Origin: Prevotellaceae bacterium | Lineage (GTDB): Bacteria > Bacteroidota > Bacteroidia > Bacteroidales > Bacteroidaceae | Length of the DNA: 19,008 nucleotides | NCBI GenBank assembly: GCA_905371275.1 | Contig: CAJPLH010000016.1 | Coordinates: 1 to 19,008 of the forward strand | Direction of reading: 5' to 3' | In this document: one piece after another, positions 1 to 7,123 of the stretch | How positions within the stretch are numbered: position 1 is the stretch's first letter | Layout: each line of letters opens with the position of its first letter | The notes under the pieces: generated by a model | Databases searched by the model: none | Seen by the model: only the letters and a program-made list of their open reading frames with translations | Told to the model about the DNA's origin: nothing | Translations under genes and position numbers: made by a program

Positions 1-805
1 CTCGTGCACGCACCTTGACGGATCCTCCACGAAGTCCGTCGTTATAGCGCGAAACGTCGATGAGTCCGCCGGTTTGAAAATCGGGATAGAGGGTGAAATC
101 TTCTTCCTTCAAATAAGAGATGGCGGCTTGGCAGAGTTCGCCAAAGTTGTGGGGAAGGATTTTAGCACTCAACCCCACGGCGATGCCTTCTGCTCCTTGT
201 GCAAGCAGGAGGGGGAATTTCACTGGTAGCGCAATGGGTTCTTTATTGCGACCATCGTAGGAGAGTTTCCACTCTGTGGTTTTGGGATTGAACAGCACAT
301 CGAGGGCAAACTTGGTGAGTCGTCCTTCGATGTAACGCGGAGCTGCGGCCTCATCGCCGGTGAGGATGTTTCCCCACGAACCTTGGCAGTCGATGAGCAA
401 ATTTTGGCGTCCCATTTGGGTGAGTGCATCCACAATGGAGGCATCACCGTGGGGGTGAAATTTCATCGTTTCACCGGCAATGTTGGCTACTTTGTTGTAG
501 CGTCCATCATCCATTCGCTTCATCGTGTGCAAGATGCGGCGCTGCACGGGCTTGAGACCATCGTAGAGATGGGGCACTGCGCGCTCCAAAATTACATAGG
601 AGGCATAATCGAGAAACCAGTTTTGATACATTCCAGTGAGGGGATGCACATTCACTGTTTCATCTTGTTTCATCTCTGCTGGGTCAAAATCCACAGCGGC
701 TTCCGCGGCTTCCGAGTGGAGCGCGGTGTTGGTGTTTTCTGCTGCGGAGTTAGGTTCAGCGTTCGGGTTTTGCATTGCGTCGTTAATGGGCTGTTCTTCC
801 TGCAT
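1..805 (-). CDS. parC: DNA topoisomerase IV subunit A, 5' part (gene runs off the left edge)
   Basis: This is the N-terminal 268 residues of a type IIA topoisomerase A subunit, which cuts and rejoins DNA during decatenation. The reading frame is open from ATG 805 to the window edge. After an acidic, Ala/Asn-rich N-terminal extension of about 55 residues comes the conserved core (LTGMYQNWFLDYASYVI, then DGLKPVQRRI). The HPHGDAS segment follows near residue 120, and then AAAPRYIE, whose Tyr158 is the expected DNA-linking tyrosine. The QGSWGNILTGD and SYDGRNKEP stretches match the second, ParC-like A subunit of Bacteroidales as I remember it, rather than GyrA. The residue equivalent to GyrA Ser83 is Ala122. 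A TAACTTTG box lies about 50 bases upstream. The gene is divergent from the acyltransferase at 988. Family is certain; ParC rather than GyrA is likely. Confidence 0.93.
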   Translation of the reverse strand, partial: MQEEQPINDAMQNPNAEPNSAAENTNTALHSEAAEAAVDFDPAEMKQDETVNVHPLTGMYQNWFLDYASYVILERAVPHLYDGLKPVQRRILHTMKRMDDGRYNKVANIAGETMKFHPHGDASIVDALTQMGRQNLLIDCQGSWGNILTGDEAAAPRYIEGRLTKFALDVLFNPKTTEWKLSYDGRNKEPIALPVKFPLLLAQGAEGIAVGLSAKILPHNFGELCQAAISYLKEEDFTLYPDFQTGGLIDVSRYNDGLRGGSVKVRAR

Positions 806-856
806 CGTTAGTGATTGTCATTTCGTCGTTGGAGATAAGGGCATTCTGCCTCTAGG

Positions 857-864
857 CAAAGTTA
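857..864 (-). promoter_or_regulatory. Candidate -7 box (TAACTTTG) for parC
   Basis: On the minus strand this reads TAACTTTG, a full match to the Bacteroidota TAnnTTTG box. It lies about 51 bases upstream of the parC start codon, a plausible leader length. I found no good TTG/TTTG -33 element at about 20 bases' spacing, so this rests on the -7 box and its position. Confidence 0.4.
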
Positions 865-987
865 CTGATTTTTCGGGAGATGCTAGGAATTTTACCTCGG
901 CTTTATCGTATTTTTGTGAGGATTCCGCTGTTTAGCACCTTTTGGAACGGGAAATTAGCGGTATAAACCTAAGGGAGTTCGGAGAAA

Positions 988-1968
988 ATGCGTAACTTTG
1001 CACTCGTGCAAGTATTATTTTCTCTTTGCCGCGCGCTGTGGTGGTTGTGTTCCATTCTCCCCCTGCGCCTGCACTATTTTTTTGCAGACAGTCTTGTCTT
1101 TCCGCTGGTGTTTCACGTGATGAAATATCGGCGCGAACTTGTGCAACGTCAGTTGGCAGAGGCTTTTCCTGAACGTTCGCAGGAGGAACGTGCAAAAATT
1201 GAGCGTGATTTCTACCATTGGTTTGCAGACTATATTGTGGAAACGCTAAAATTGATGTCTATTTCTCGCAAAGAACTCTATCGACGTATGGATTTTGTGA
1301 ACCTGCACGAAGTGCTCCGTGAACTCCGCGAGGGAGAACATCAATTTGTATTCATCTATCTTGGTCATTTGGGCAACTGGGAATGGGTTTCTTCGTTGCC
1401 TTTGTGGAGCGAAGGTGGGGTGCAGTTTGGACAGATTTATCATCCGCTCCATAGTCCGTTGATGGACAAACTTTTCTTGCACGTTCGCGGCAGAATGGGG
1501 GCTACAAGTATTGCGATGAAGGAAACGTTGCGCACCATTTTGACGTGGGAAAAGGGTGGAGAGAAGGGAATGATTGGTTTTATTTCGGATCAGGCTCCAA
1601 AATGGGAAGCAATGCACCATTGGTGCGATTTTCTGCACCACGAAACGTCTTTCTTTACGGGTGCGGAGAAAATTGGTCAGAAAGTGGGTGCACGCTACTT
1701 TTATCTTGAGGTGACGCGTCCTCACCGCGGTGAATATCGTGCTGAACTCATTGAATTGCATCCTGACTTCCAAGATTCTTCTAAAGCAAACGAAGCGGAT
1801 AAAACAATATCTGCGGAGGTTTCTCCCTACCCTATTACAGACGCTTATGCACGGGCTTTGGAAGCGAGCATCGAAGCTAATCCCCATCTCTGGCTCTGGA
1901 CGCACAACCGCTGGAAACGCACAAAACAGGAGTGGGATGAGAGAAACAAAAAGAATACTGCTCATTGA
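988..1968 (+). CDS. Lysophospholipid / lipid A biosynthesis acyltransferase (LpxL/HtrB-like)
   Basis: The 326-residue product belongs to the LpxL/HtrB-like acyltransferases, which add a secondary acyl chain to lipid A at the inner membrane. The N-terminus has a hydrophobic membrane segment (about residues 7-45). The catalytic HX4E motif is seen as HLGNWE, His127 to Glu132. It is followed by the usual downstream region (SDQAPKW near residue 205, FFTGAEKIG near 228). Length is normal for the family. The ATG at 988 is the first in frame, but a perfect TAACTTTG box sits at 993-1000 inside the first codons, so the real start could be GTG 1006. Family members I remember begin at about that point. 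A GT4 gene follows 74 bases downstream on the same strand, probably co-transcribed. The exact acyl acceptor cannot be told. Confidence 0.85.
   Translation: MRNFALVQVLFSLCRALWWLCSILPLRLHYFFADSLVFPLVFHVMKYRRELVQRQLAEAFPERSQEERAKIERDFYHWFADYIVETLKLMSISRKELYRRMDFVNLHEVLRELREGEHQFVFIYLGHLGNWEWVSSLPLWSEGGVQFGQIYHPLHSPLMDKLFLHVRGRMGATSIAMKETLRTILTWEKGGEKGMIGFISDQAPKWEAMHHWCDFLHHETSFFTGAEKIGQKVGARYFYLEVTRPHRGEYRAELIELHPDFQDSSKANEADKTISAEVSPYPITDAYARALEASIEANPHLWLWTHNRWKRTKQEWDERNKKNTAH
993..1000 (+). promoter_or_regulatory. Candidate -7 box (TAACTTTG) inside the start region of the acyltransferase gene
   Basis: TAACTTTGCAC is a perfect TAnnTTTG box in the right strand and place for the acyltransferase promoter. 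It lies 3 bases after the ATG at 988. If it is used, transcription would begin at about 1003-1007, beyond that ATG, and translation would start near GTG 1006. No clear -33 element is visible. Confidence 0.4.
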
Positions 1969-2042
1969 TTGAGTTGCTGCATATAGCTATATAATTAAGA
2001 ACGCGTTTATTGAATTCCTCACAACGCACAACGTCGTCGAGT

Positions 2043-3236
2043 ATGGTAAAAACACCTGTCGCTTTTTTCTTTAATGCTGAATTCCCCGGCGGTGGTACCG
2101 GAAAAATTTGCCTTGACATTGTAGAGCAATTGGCTGCAAATGGTCATCAGATTACTTTGTTTTGCTACAAAGCCCCCTCCACTCGTGGTTCGTTGGATTA
2201 TGAGGTGATTGAGATTCCTCATAAACAACCGCAAAAAATGAGGAAAACAGAAGCAGAGGCTTTGCCTTTTCTCGTAAAATCGCTCAAAGAAAGAAACATC
2301 CAACTTTGTTTCATTCCAGGCTTTTATTATCGCTACACCAAAGAACTCCGAGAAGGTGCTGGATGCAAAATTATTTACAGTTTACACAGTATTCCATTCT
2401 GGGAAAGTATTGCAAAAATCAGCAAACTGAAAGCGTTGGCTTTGACAAATCCTAGCCGTGTGTTGCGCTGGATCTTTCACGACTTCTGGAAAATCTATGT
2501 TTTTCAGGTTTATAAGAAAAGACAATTGCGTCGCTATTTCACACGACTTCACGAAGTTGATGCTTACACTGTGCTCTGCGAGGGATATCGCCAATCGTTG
2601 TTAGACACGTTTTCATTTGACAAGAGCTTAGCACAGAAAATCAAGGTGTTACACAATGGGAGTAAAACTGTAAATTCTCCCGTAGTAGACAAAGAAAAGG
2701 TGATTTTGTTTGTGGGACGTATTGAATTTGCAGACAAACGTCCCGAAAGACTCTTACAAGTTTGGAAAAAAGCACATCACGAACTTCCAGACTGGGAACT
2801 TAAATTTGTGGGTGACGGACCTTTCCGAAAGAAATTGGAACATCTCGCACAGAAAGAAAAATTGCCACGCGTCACATTCGAAGGGTACAAAGAAGATGCT
2901 ACTCCATATATGAATAAAGCCTCTATTCTGTGTTTGACTTCTACCTTTGAAGGTTGGCCACTGGTGATTACAGAAGCGCAAATGTGCGGTGTAGTGACAA
3001 TGGGATTTGACGTTTGCGACGGGATGCGCGAACAAATGTCTCCTCAATGGGAGAATGGTGTGCTCATTCCTCCTTTCGACATCGATGCATTCGCCAACGC
3101 TTTGATGAAACTCGCAAAAGATGATGAACTGCGACAAAAGATGAGCGAAAATGTGCGTTCTCAAGCGGCGCGCTTTTCTCTTGAAGCGGCTGCAAAGGAA
3201 TACGAACAACTGATTGAACAACTTACTATGGGTTGA
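2043..3236 (+). CDS. Glycosyltransferase family 4 (GT-B fold)
   Basis: The 397-residue product is a retaining GT4 glycosyltransferase of the GT-B fold, likely cytoplasmic and acting on a lipid-linked glycan. The N-terminal acceptor domain has the glycine loop PGGGTGK near residues 15-21. The C-terminal nucleotide-sugar domain starts at about residue 221 with ILFVGRIEFADKRPERLL, followed by FVGDGPF and TFEGY. The EX7E signature is EGWPLVITE (Glu303 and Glu311). I chose ATG 2043 because an upstream in-frame TTG at 2010 only adds a Ser/Thr-rich stretch not expected in the family. The gene follows the acyltransferase by 74 bases with no promoter seen between, and ends 27 bases before a strong terminator. 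Sugar specificity cannot be read from the sequence. Confidence 0.88.
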   Translation: MVKTPVAFFFNAEFPGGGTGKICLDIVEQLAANGHQITLFCYKAPSTRGSLDYEVIEIPHKQPQKMRKTEAEALPFLVKSLKERNIQLCFIPGFYYRYTKELREGAGCKIIYSLHSIPFWESIAKISKLKALALTNPSRVLRWIFHDFWKIYVFQVYKKRQLRRYFTRLHEVDAYTVLCEGYRQSLLDTFSFDKSLAQKIKVLHNGSKTVNSPVVDKEKVILFVGRIEFADKRPERLLQVWKKAHHELPDWELKFVGDGPFRKKLEHLAQKEKLPRVTFEGYKEDATPYMNKASILCLTSTFEGWPLVITEAQMCGVVTMGFDVCDGMREQMSPQWENGVLIPPFDIDAFANALMKLAKDDELRQKMSENVRSQAARFSLEAAAKEYEQLIEQLTMG

Positions 3237-3263
3237 TGTAGTACAAATCTCTCAAATAAAACT

Positions 3264-3308
3264 ACAACACTCTCCCAAAATCCTGTGATTTTGGGAGAGT
3301 GTTGTTTT
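3264..3308. terminator. Strong bidirectional terminator between converging genes
   Basis: A perfect 18-bp stem (3264-3281 with 3288-3305) and a 6-base loop are followed by TTTT on the plus strand and by a T-rich run on the minus strand. It lies between the stop of the GT4 gene (plus) and the stop of the GT14 gene (minus), so it can end both transcripts. Confidence 0.85.
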
Positions 3309-3353
3309 ATATTGGAGAGAGTGTTGCTTTATATTGGAGAGTGCTATTTTCTC
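3293..3353 (+). repeat. Three tandem copies (21-22 bp) of the terminator's right arm
   Basis: The right arm of the terminator plus its T-rich tail is repeated. The units begin at 3293, 3314 and 3336, each starting GGAGAG or GGGAGAG and continuing with TGTTGTTTTATATT or a variant. The second unit is 22 bases with little change; the third is shorter and diverged. The array sits between the hairpin and the stop codon of the GT14 gene. Confidence 0.6.
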
Positions 3354-3354
3354 G

Positions 3355-4266
3355 TTACTCCTTCTTTGCTAACCTATCATACCAAAGTTTGAGAAGTTTC
3401 GGATGAGTAGATGAAAATTTTCGAGCAAACATATAAGGACTTTGCACCAACAAATCATAGTCTTCTTCCTCGAATGTGTGGGGATGTCCATAATTTCCTC
3501 TACTCCAATCGATAAAACGTTGTGAGCAGTCATTGGGAATCGAATTGCAGCAGTACAAATGTTCTGCAAACGGAGAATCCATCAACAACGTTTGTTTGTA
3601 GAGTTCATCAGAACAGTACATGTAGCGGAAGGTCTTCAGAATCTCAGCGGAATGTTTCACCAAATACGCACAAAAATCAAGTGTAAAACTCCCCCACTGT
3701 GCGCCATAACAGAAGTTTTTTTTGCGAGAATAACGGCGATAGCCTATCCTCGCCTCCACTTTCGTAACTCCTTTGCTTAATAATTTCTTAAATCTGTCTA
3801 AGAGAGTTCTATCCTTCCGTTTACACAAAGATTTCAAGAAGAAGTAGTGACGATTGGAACGTTTAAAAGCAACGTATCTGGAAGCCTCATCAAAACCACA
3901 ATGCAGAAATTCCTTTCCTTGATGTTTTGTAAAAAAAGCATGGATTTCATCTTGCGACTTCAAAGGAAGATCCATTCCCGAGAGCAGATGACAATAGGCA
4001 TAAGACTCGTTTTGCTGCAAAGCTGCAGAGAAAAGCAACAACTCAGCGCGCACAATGCTCACTTGTCCCCAATCGGGTTTCTCTCTTTGGGAAAGCAGGA
4101 AGAAACGCGCCGACCGTGGTTGCCAATCCTTGAATTCGTCATAAAGTTGCTGCGAACGAGCATCGATGTGCAAATAGATATCATTGCGCGCATCATCGAT
4201 AAGTGTGAGCAACAGACGAAGAACCTCGGGTTCGTGATGAGCTAAGATGAGATAAGCGTGTTTCAT
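3355..4266 (-). CDS. Glycosyltransferase family 14 (core-2/I-branching beta-1,6-N-acetylglucosaminyltransferase-like)
   Basis: The 303-residue product resembles the GT14 family, inverting enzymes that build branches on glycans in animals and occur in bacterial capsule and LPS loci. Supporting segments are the N-terminal AYLILAHHEPEVLRLLL, then IYLHIDARS near residue 30, WGQVSIVRAELLLF near 66-79, and the hallmark HLLSGMDLPL at residues 93-102. No signal peptide is seen, so it is probably cytoplasmic or membrane-associated. Start is ATG 4266. It is the last gene of the minus-strand glycan cluster, 85 bases after the GT8 gene, and a set of three short repeats fills that gap. The donor is probably a UDP-sugar; GlcNAc is assumed from the family only. 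Confidence 0.85.
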   Translation of the reverse strand: MKHAYLILAHHEPEVLRLLLTLIDDARNDIYLHIDARSQQLYDEFKDWQPRSARFFLLSQREKPDWGQVSIVRAELLLFSAALQQNESYAYCHLLSGMDLPLKSQDEIHAFFTKHQGKEFLHCGFDEASRYVAFKRSNRHYFFLKSLCKRKDRTLLDRFKKLLSKGVTKVEARIGYRRYSRKKNFCYGAQWGSFTLDFCAYLVKHSAEILKTFRYMYCSDELYKQTLLMDSPFAEHLYCCNSIPNDCSQRFIDWSRGNYGHPHTFEEEDYDLLVQSPYMFARKFSSTHPKLLKLWYDRLAKKE

Positions 4267-4271
4267 ACTTG

Positions 4272-4346
4272 TGTTGACAACTAAGCAGCAAAAGGTTTAT
4301 GCCGATAATTGAGTACAAAAATGGTGTTGATAATTAAGCAGCAAAA
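4272..4346. repeat. Three short direct repeats (about 22 bp, 25-28 bp apart) upstream of the GT14 gene
   Basis: Copies start at 4272, 4300 and 4325. The first and third agree at 20 of 22 positions (TGTTGAYAAYTAAGCAGCAA and following AA). The middle copy agrees with the third at about 16 of 22. They fill almost the whole gap between the GT8 stop and the GT14 start codon, so they would lie in the leader or promoter of the GT14 gene. Confidence 0.6.
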
Positions 4347-4351
4347 TAATT

Positions 4352-5323
4352 TTACTGCGATTTTGACTGCGATTTTTTCAGTACTTGCTGATACTTTTCT
4401 TGCAACTGTTCCAAAGATGGATAGCGCGAAATGAGTTTATAGAAAATTTGTTTGAAGAAAAACTTGCGTCTTTTCCATCCTTTCAAACTTGCGCGAGGGG
4501 ATTGTGGAGATTTCATTTGTGCATTTTGCTCCCACCACAGATGATGGTAGGGATGTTTGCGCTTGTCGTCAAACCAAGGTGCGCAACCTGCAAAGTGAAT
4601 AATGGCAGGACGATACAAACAATCGCCGATTTCCGTTTGGAAACGCGCATTTTCATAATAGTCTGTGCGCTCCATATCGTTGTACATCACGTTGTAGCGC
4701 AAAGGAAGCCACGACACATCATCCTGCAACACCACATTGAGTGCATCCTGGTCAGGAAATCTCAATCGTTTTTGATGTTCTTCGCACCAATCAATGAGTG
4801 ATTGTGCATAATCCTTCTCTCTCCAAATCGATAAATTAATCAGCAAAACTCCCGCATTGAAATAGAAAGCGTCTTCTGGAAGTTGCCACTTTTTGCGATG
4901 TTTTTGATTCCAAAACTCAGGAACAGCAGCTATGGCAGTGTCGGTTGGAGCAAGAAACAACTCCGAAATATCATCAGCAACCAAGAGATCCACGTCTAAA
5001 TACAACACTTTATCGACCGCAGGAAGCACAGTAGGCAAAAGGAAGCGCAGATAAGTGTAGATGGAATACCCCAAATCAGGAAGTTCCGAAAAAGATTCAG
5101 TAGACACCACGTGCACTTCGAGTCTAAAATCGGCTCGTTTGCTCACGATTTCTTCCAGAGATAGAATGCTCCCTTCTGACATACCATCGGTGAGTATATG
5201 AACAATCCACTGCCGTCCTTCAACTTCGGGTTGATGAGACAGAAGACTCTGCAAAGTCACCGCAAGATATGGCACATAGGCATCGTTACTTGCGAAAGCG
5301 ATATGAAAAGCATTGACTGACAT
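4352..5323 (-). CDS. Glycosyltransferase family 8
   Basis: The 323-residue product is a GT8 retaining glycosyltransferase, the family of LPS galactosyl- and glucosyltransferases such as RfaI/RfaJ and of glycogenin. It begins with HIAFASNDAYVPYLAVTLQS. Then comes the DXD metal-binding motif in KVLYLDVDLLV (Asp110-Asp112), FYFNAGVLLINLSIW, and the late His motif IIHFAGCAPWF. Start ATG 5323 is chosen because it places this conserved strand at the N-terminus. The in-frame extension upstream to 5422 is hydrophobic, serine-rich and not expected in the family. A 165-base gap separates it from the GT2-kinase gene; a possible promoter lies inside that gap. Basic C-terminal helices (from about residue 270) suggest membrane association, as in LPS GT8 enzymes. 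Confidence 0.9.
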   Translation of the reverse strand: MSVNAFHIAFASNDAYVPYLAVTLQSLLSHQPEVEGRQWIVHILTDGMSEGSILSLEEIVSKRADFRLEVHVVSTESFSELPDLGYSIYTYLRFLLPTVLPAVDKVLYLDVDLLVADDISELFLAPTDTAIAAVPEFWNQKHRKKWQLPEDAFYFNAGVLLINLSIWREKDYAQSLIDWCEEHQKRLRFPDQDALNVVLQDDVSWLPLRYNVMYNDMERTDYYENARFQTEIGDCLYRPAIIHFAGCAPWFDDKRKHPYHHLWWEQNAQMKSPQSPRASLKGWKRRKFFFKQIFYKLISRYPSLEQLQEKYQQVLKKSQSKSQ

Positions 5324-5424
5324 AAAGAAAACTCTCGATTTCAAGAAAAATGAAGAGGAAGAATAAAAGTGGAGATACGCAATGAATAGTGAACTACGGA
5401 AAGTAAACGAAGAGACAGCCAAGT

Positions 5425-5457
5425 CAAAAATAGAAAACTACATACTACACAGTCCAA
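5425..5457 (-). promoter_or_regulatory. Weak candidate promoter for the GT8 gene
   Basis: On the minus strand a TTG at 5457-5455 is followed after 22 bases by TATTTTTG (5432-5425), fitting TAnnTTTG. It lies about 100 bases upstream of the GT8 start in the only sizeable gap of the cluster. The region is A-rich, so a chance match is possible. Confidence 0.28.
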
Positions 5458-5488
5458 CCATTCAAGACCAAAAGCCATTCTCACCCAA

Positions 5489-7123
5489 CTATCGCCCGAG
5501 AAGGCGATTTCTCGCGGCAACAATATGTTGAAAACATTCTTTTGCGTCAAAACCACGCTCAGCAGCATAAGTTTCTGCCACCAACATTTGCTGTTTTTCA
5601 GACATTCCTATGCGCTGAAAGTTGGCACATCCCAATTCCTGAGAAACCTTCCCCAAGCGCATACGATTGAGGTCGATGAGTTCTATTGCTATTTTATAAT
5701 CTTGGTGCGCAGATGCAGTAGCATCTAAGGGATTTCCCTCTTCGTCCAATCTATCCCAGAGGATATTGTTTCCCGATAAATCCTTGTGCCAAAAACCACC
5801 TTCGTGCATTCGTGCCACAGTTTTCGCCAAAGTGCGCAAAAACTTGTCCTCATCGGGCTGCTTTCCATTCACCGCTTCGTGATAGTTATAGCGCAACTTT
5901 GAAGTGCGCGATGCGTAATAACAATATCCCACTTGACAGAGGGAGCCTGTGTCGCAGAAACCAAGAGGTTCGGGAGAACCGACACCAAGCGCACGAAGTT
6001 GCATAGCATATTCATAGGAACGCTGCGCCTTACTCTTGCGCAACCAACGATAAACAAACCGATTGAACGCAATGGGAAGCGTGAATTGTTTCACCACCAC
6101 CGAATCGTCACCGAGTTCGTATTGACGAATGGCATTGCGATTTTTGAAAATCTCGCGACCCTCTTGCGAGAATCGCCAAGGGAGATAATCTACAAATCGT
6201 TTCACCGTTGGTGCAACCCCTTCTGCCGTAACCACTTTGCAATAGCGCAGCGGACGTGTAAGGAAATTGATCCAGCGCGACCAAGAGCGCATCTTGCGCA
6301 ACGGCCCTCCGAGTTGCTCTTCAAAGAAAGCACGATGTCGCTGATTGAGCACTGCAGTGACGTGCGCCTTCAATTTGCGATCTCGAATGCGCTTCGACTG
6401 CTTTCTCACTCGATAATAATATCCCACTTCGGGCAAACGCACCACATCACCCCCATCTTTGAGCACAGCAATCCAGAAATCCCAATCTTCTCGTGCAATA
6501 ATCGTTTCACAATAACCACCCACGCGGTCGAAATCTTCACGACGATAGAGCGCGCAAGTGTCGATGTGGTTGCGTCGCGCCAACAAAGCGAGCGAAAACT
6601 CCGGAAGTTGCCAAAGTCCTTGTTTGTCACCGATGAATTCCATCGTCGGACGCACCACTTTCACGCTAGGTTGAGTTTCTAAAATGCGAACGGCTTGCTC
6701 AATAAACTGAGGTGCCAACAAATTATCGGCATCTACGGGAAGAATGTAGCGACCTTGCGATGCAGCAACAGCCTTGTTGCGCGCGCAACTAGGCCCTGCG
6801 TTCTCCTGCTGCAACAACGTCACACGCGCATCTTGCGCTGCCATTGCTGCCACAATGCGAGGAGAAGCATCCGTGGAACCATCGTCCACCACAATCACCT
6901 CAATGTTGCGATAACTTGAGGTGAGCACACTGCGCAACGTTTCCCTCACAAATTCCTCCATATTATAGAGCGGTATAATCACCGACACCAGGGGTAAACT
7001 TGCAGAGATATTGTCCTCCGAAGCGGAGGAAGCTGACGCTGTTTGCGCACACTGTTTCGACAAATTGTCGGCAGTTTGTGTCGCACTTAAATTTTGTCGA
7101 ATCCCTTCGTCCATTTTATCCAA
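5489..7123 (-). CDS. Fusion protein: GT2 glycosyltransferase + WaaP/Kdo-kinase-like domain
   Basis: The 544-residue product joins two enzymes. Residues about 45-260 are a GT-A glycosyltransferase of family 2: VSVIIPLYNMEEFVRETL, EVIVVDDGSTD, the metal site Asp131-Ala-Asp133 and the EDWDFW motif at 212-217. Residues about 325-544 look like the lipopolysaccharide kinase (WaaP/KdkA/InaA) fold: VVVKQF with Lys345 as likely ATP lysine, WHKDLSGNNILW with Asp448 as catalytic base and Asn453, and ELIDLNRMR with Asp484 in the metal-binding place. A basic linker lies between. One chain could thus add a sugar and phosphorylate it or a neighbouring Kdo or heptose. ATG 7123 overlaps the end of the preceding GT2-like gene by 37 bases; ATG 7114 is an alternative. 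The first 43 residues are low-complexity. Domain calls are firm; substrates are inferred. Confidence 0.88.
   Translation of the reverse strand: MDKMDEGIRQNLSATQTADNLSKQCAQTASASSASEDNISASLPLVSVIIPLYNMEEFVRETLRSVLTSSYRNIEVIVVDDGSTDASPRIVAAMAAQDARVTLLQQENAGPSCARNKAVAASQGRYILPVDADNLLAPQFIEQAVRILETQPSVKVVRPTMEFIGDKQGLWQLPEFSLALLARRNHIDTCALYRREDFDRVGGYCETIIAREDWDFWIAVLKDGGDVVRLPEVGYYYRVRKQSKRIRDRKLKAHVTAVLNQRHRAFFEEQLGGPLRKMRSWSRWINFLTRPLRYCKVVTAEGVAPTVKRFVDYLPWRFSQEGREIFKNRNAIRQYELGDDSVVVKQFTLPIAFNRFVYRWLRKSKAQRSYEYAMQLRALGVGSPEPLGFCDTGSLCQVGYCYYASRTSKLRYNYHEAVNGKQPDEDKFLRTLAKTVARMHEGGFWHKDLSGNNILWDRLDEEGNPLDATASAHQDYKIAIELIDLNRMRLGKVSQELGCANFQRIGMSEKQQMLVAETYAAERGFDAKECFQHIVAARNRLLGR

Noticed and set aside
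1246..1965. Open frame of 239 codons on the minus strand
   Set aside because: Antisense to the acyltransferase gene; composition (Phe, Arg, Cys, His rich) is typical of a shadow frame.
2010..2042. TTG 2010 as the start of the GT4 gene
   Set aside because: It adds an 11-residue Ser/Thr-rich stretch in front of the conserved first strand; ATG 2043 fits the family better.
5933..6682. Open frame of 249 codons on the plus strand
   Set aside because: Antisense to the GT2-kinase fusion, whose motifs on both sides of it are firm; the translation is His/Arg/Thr-rich without recognisable domains.
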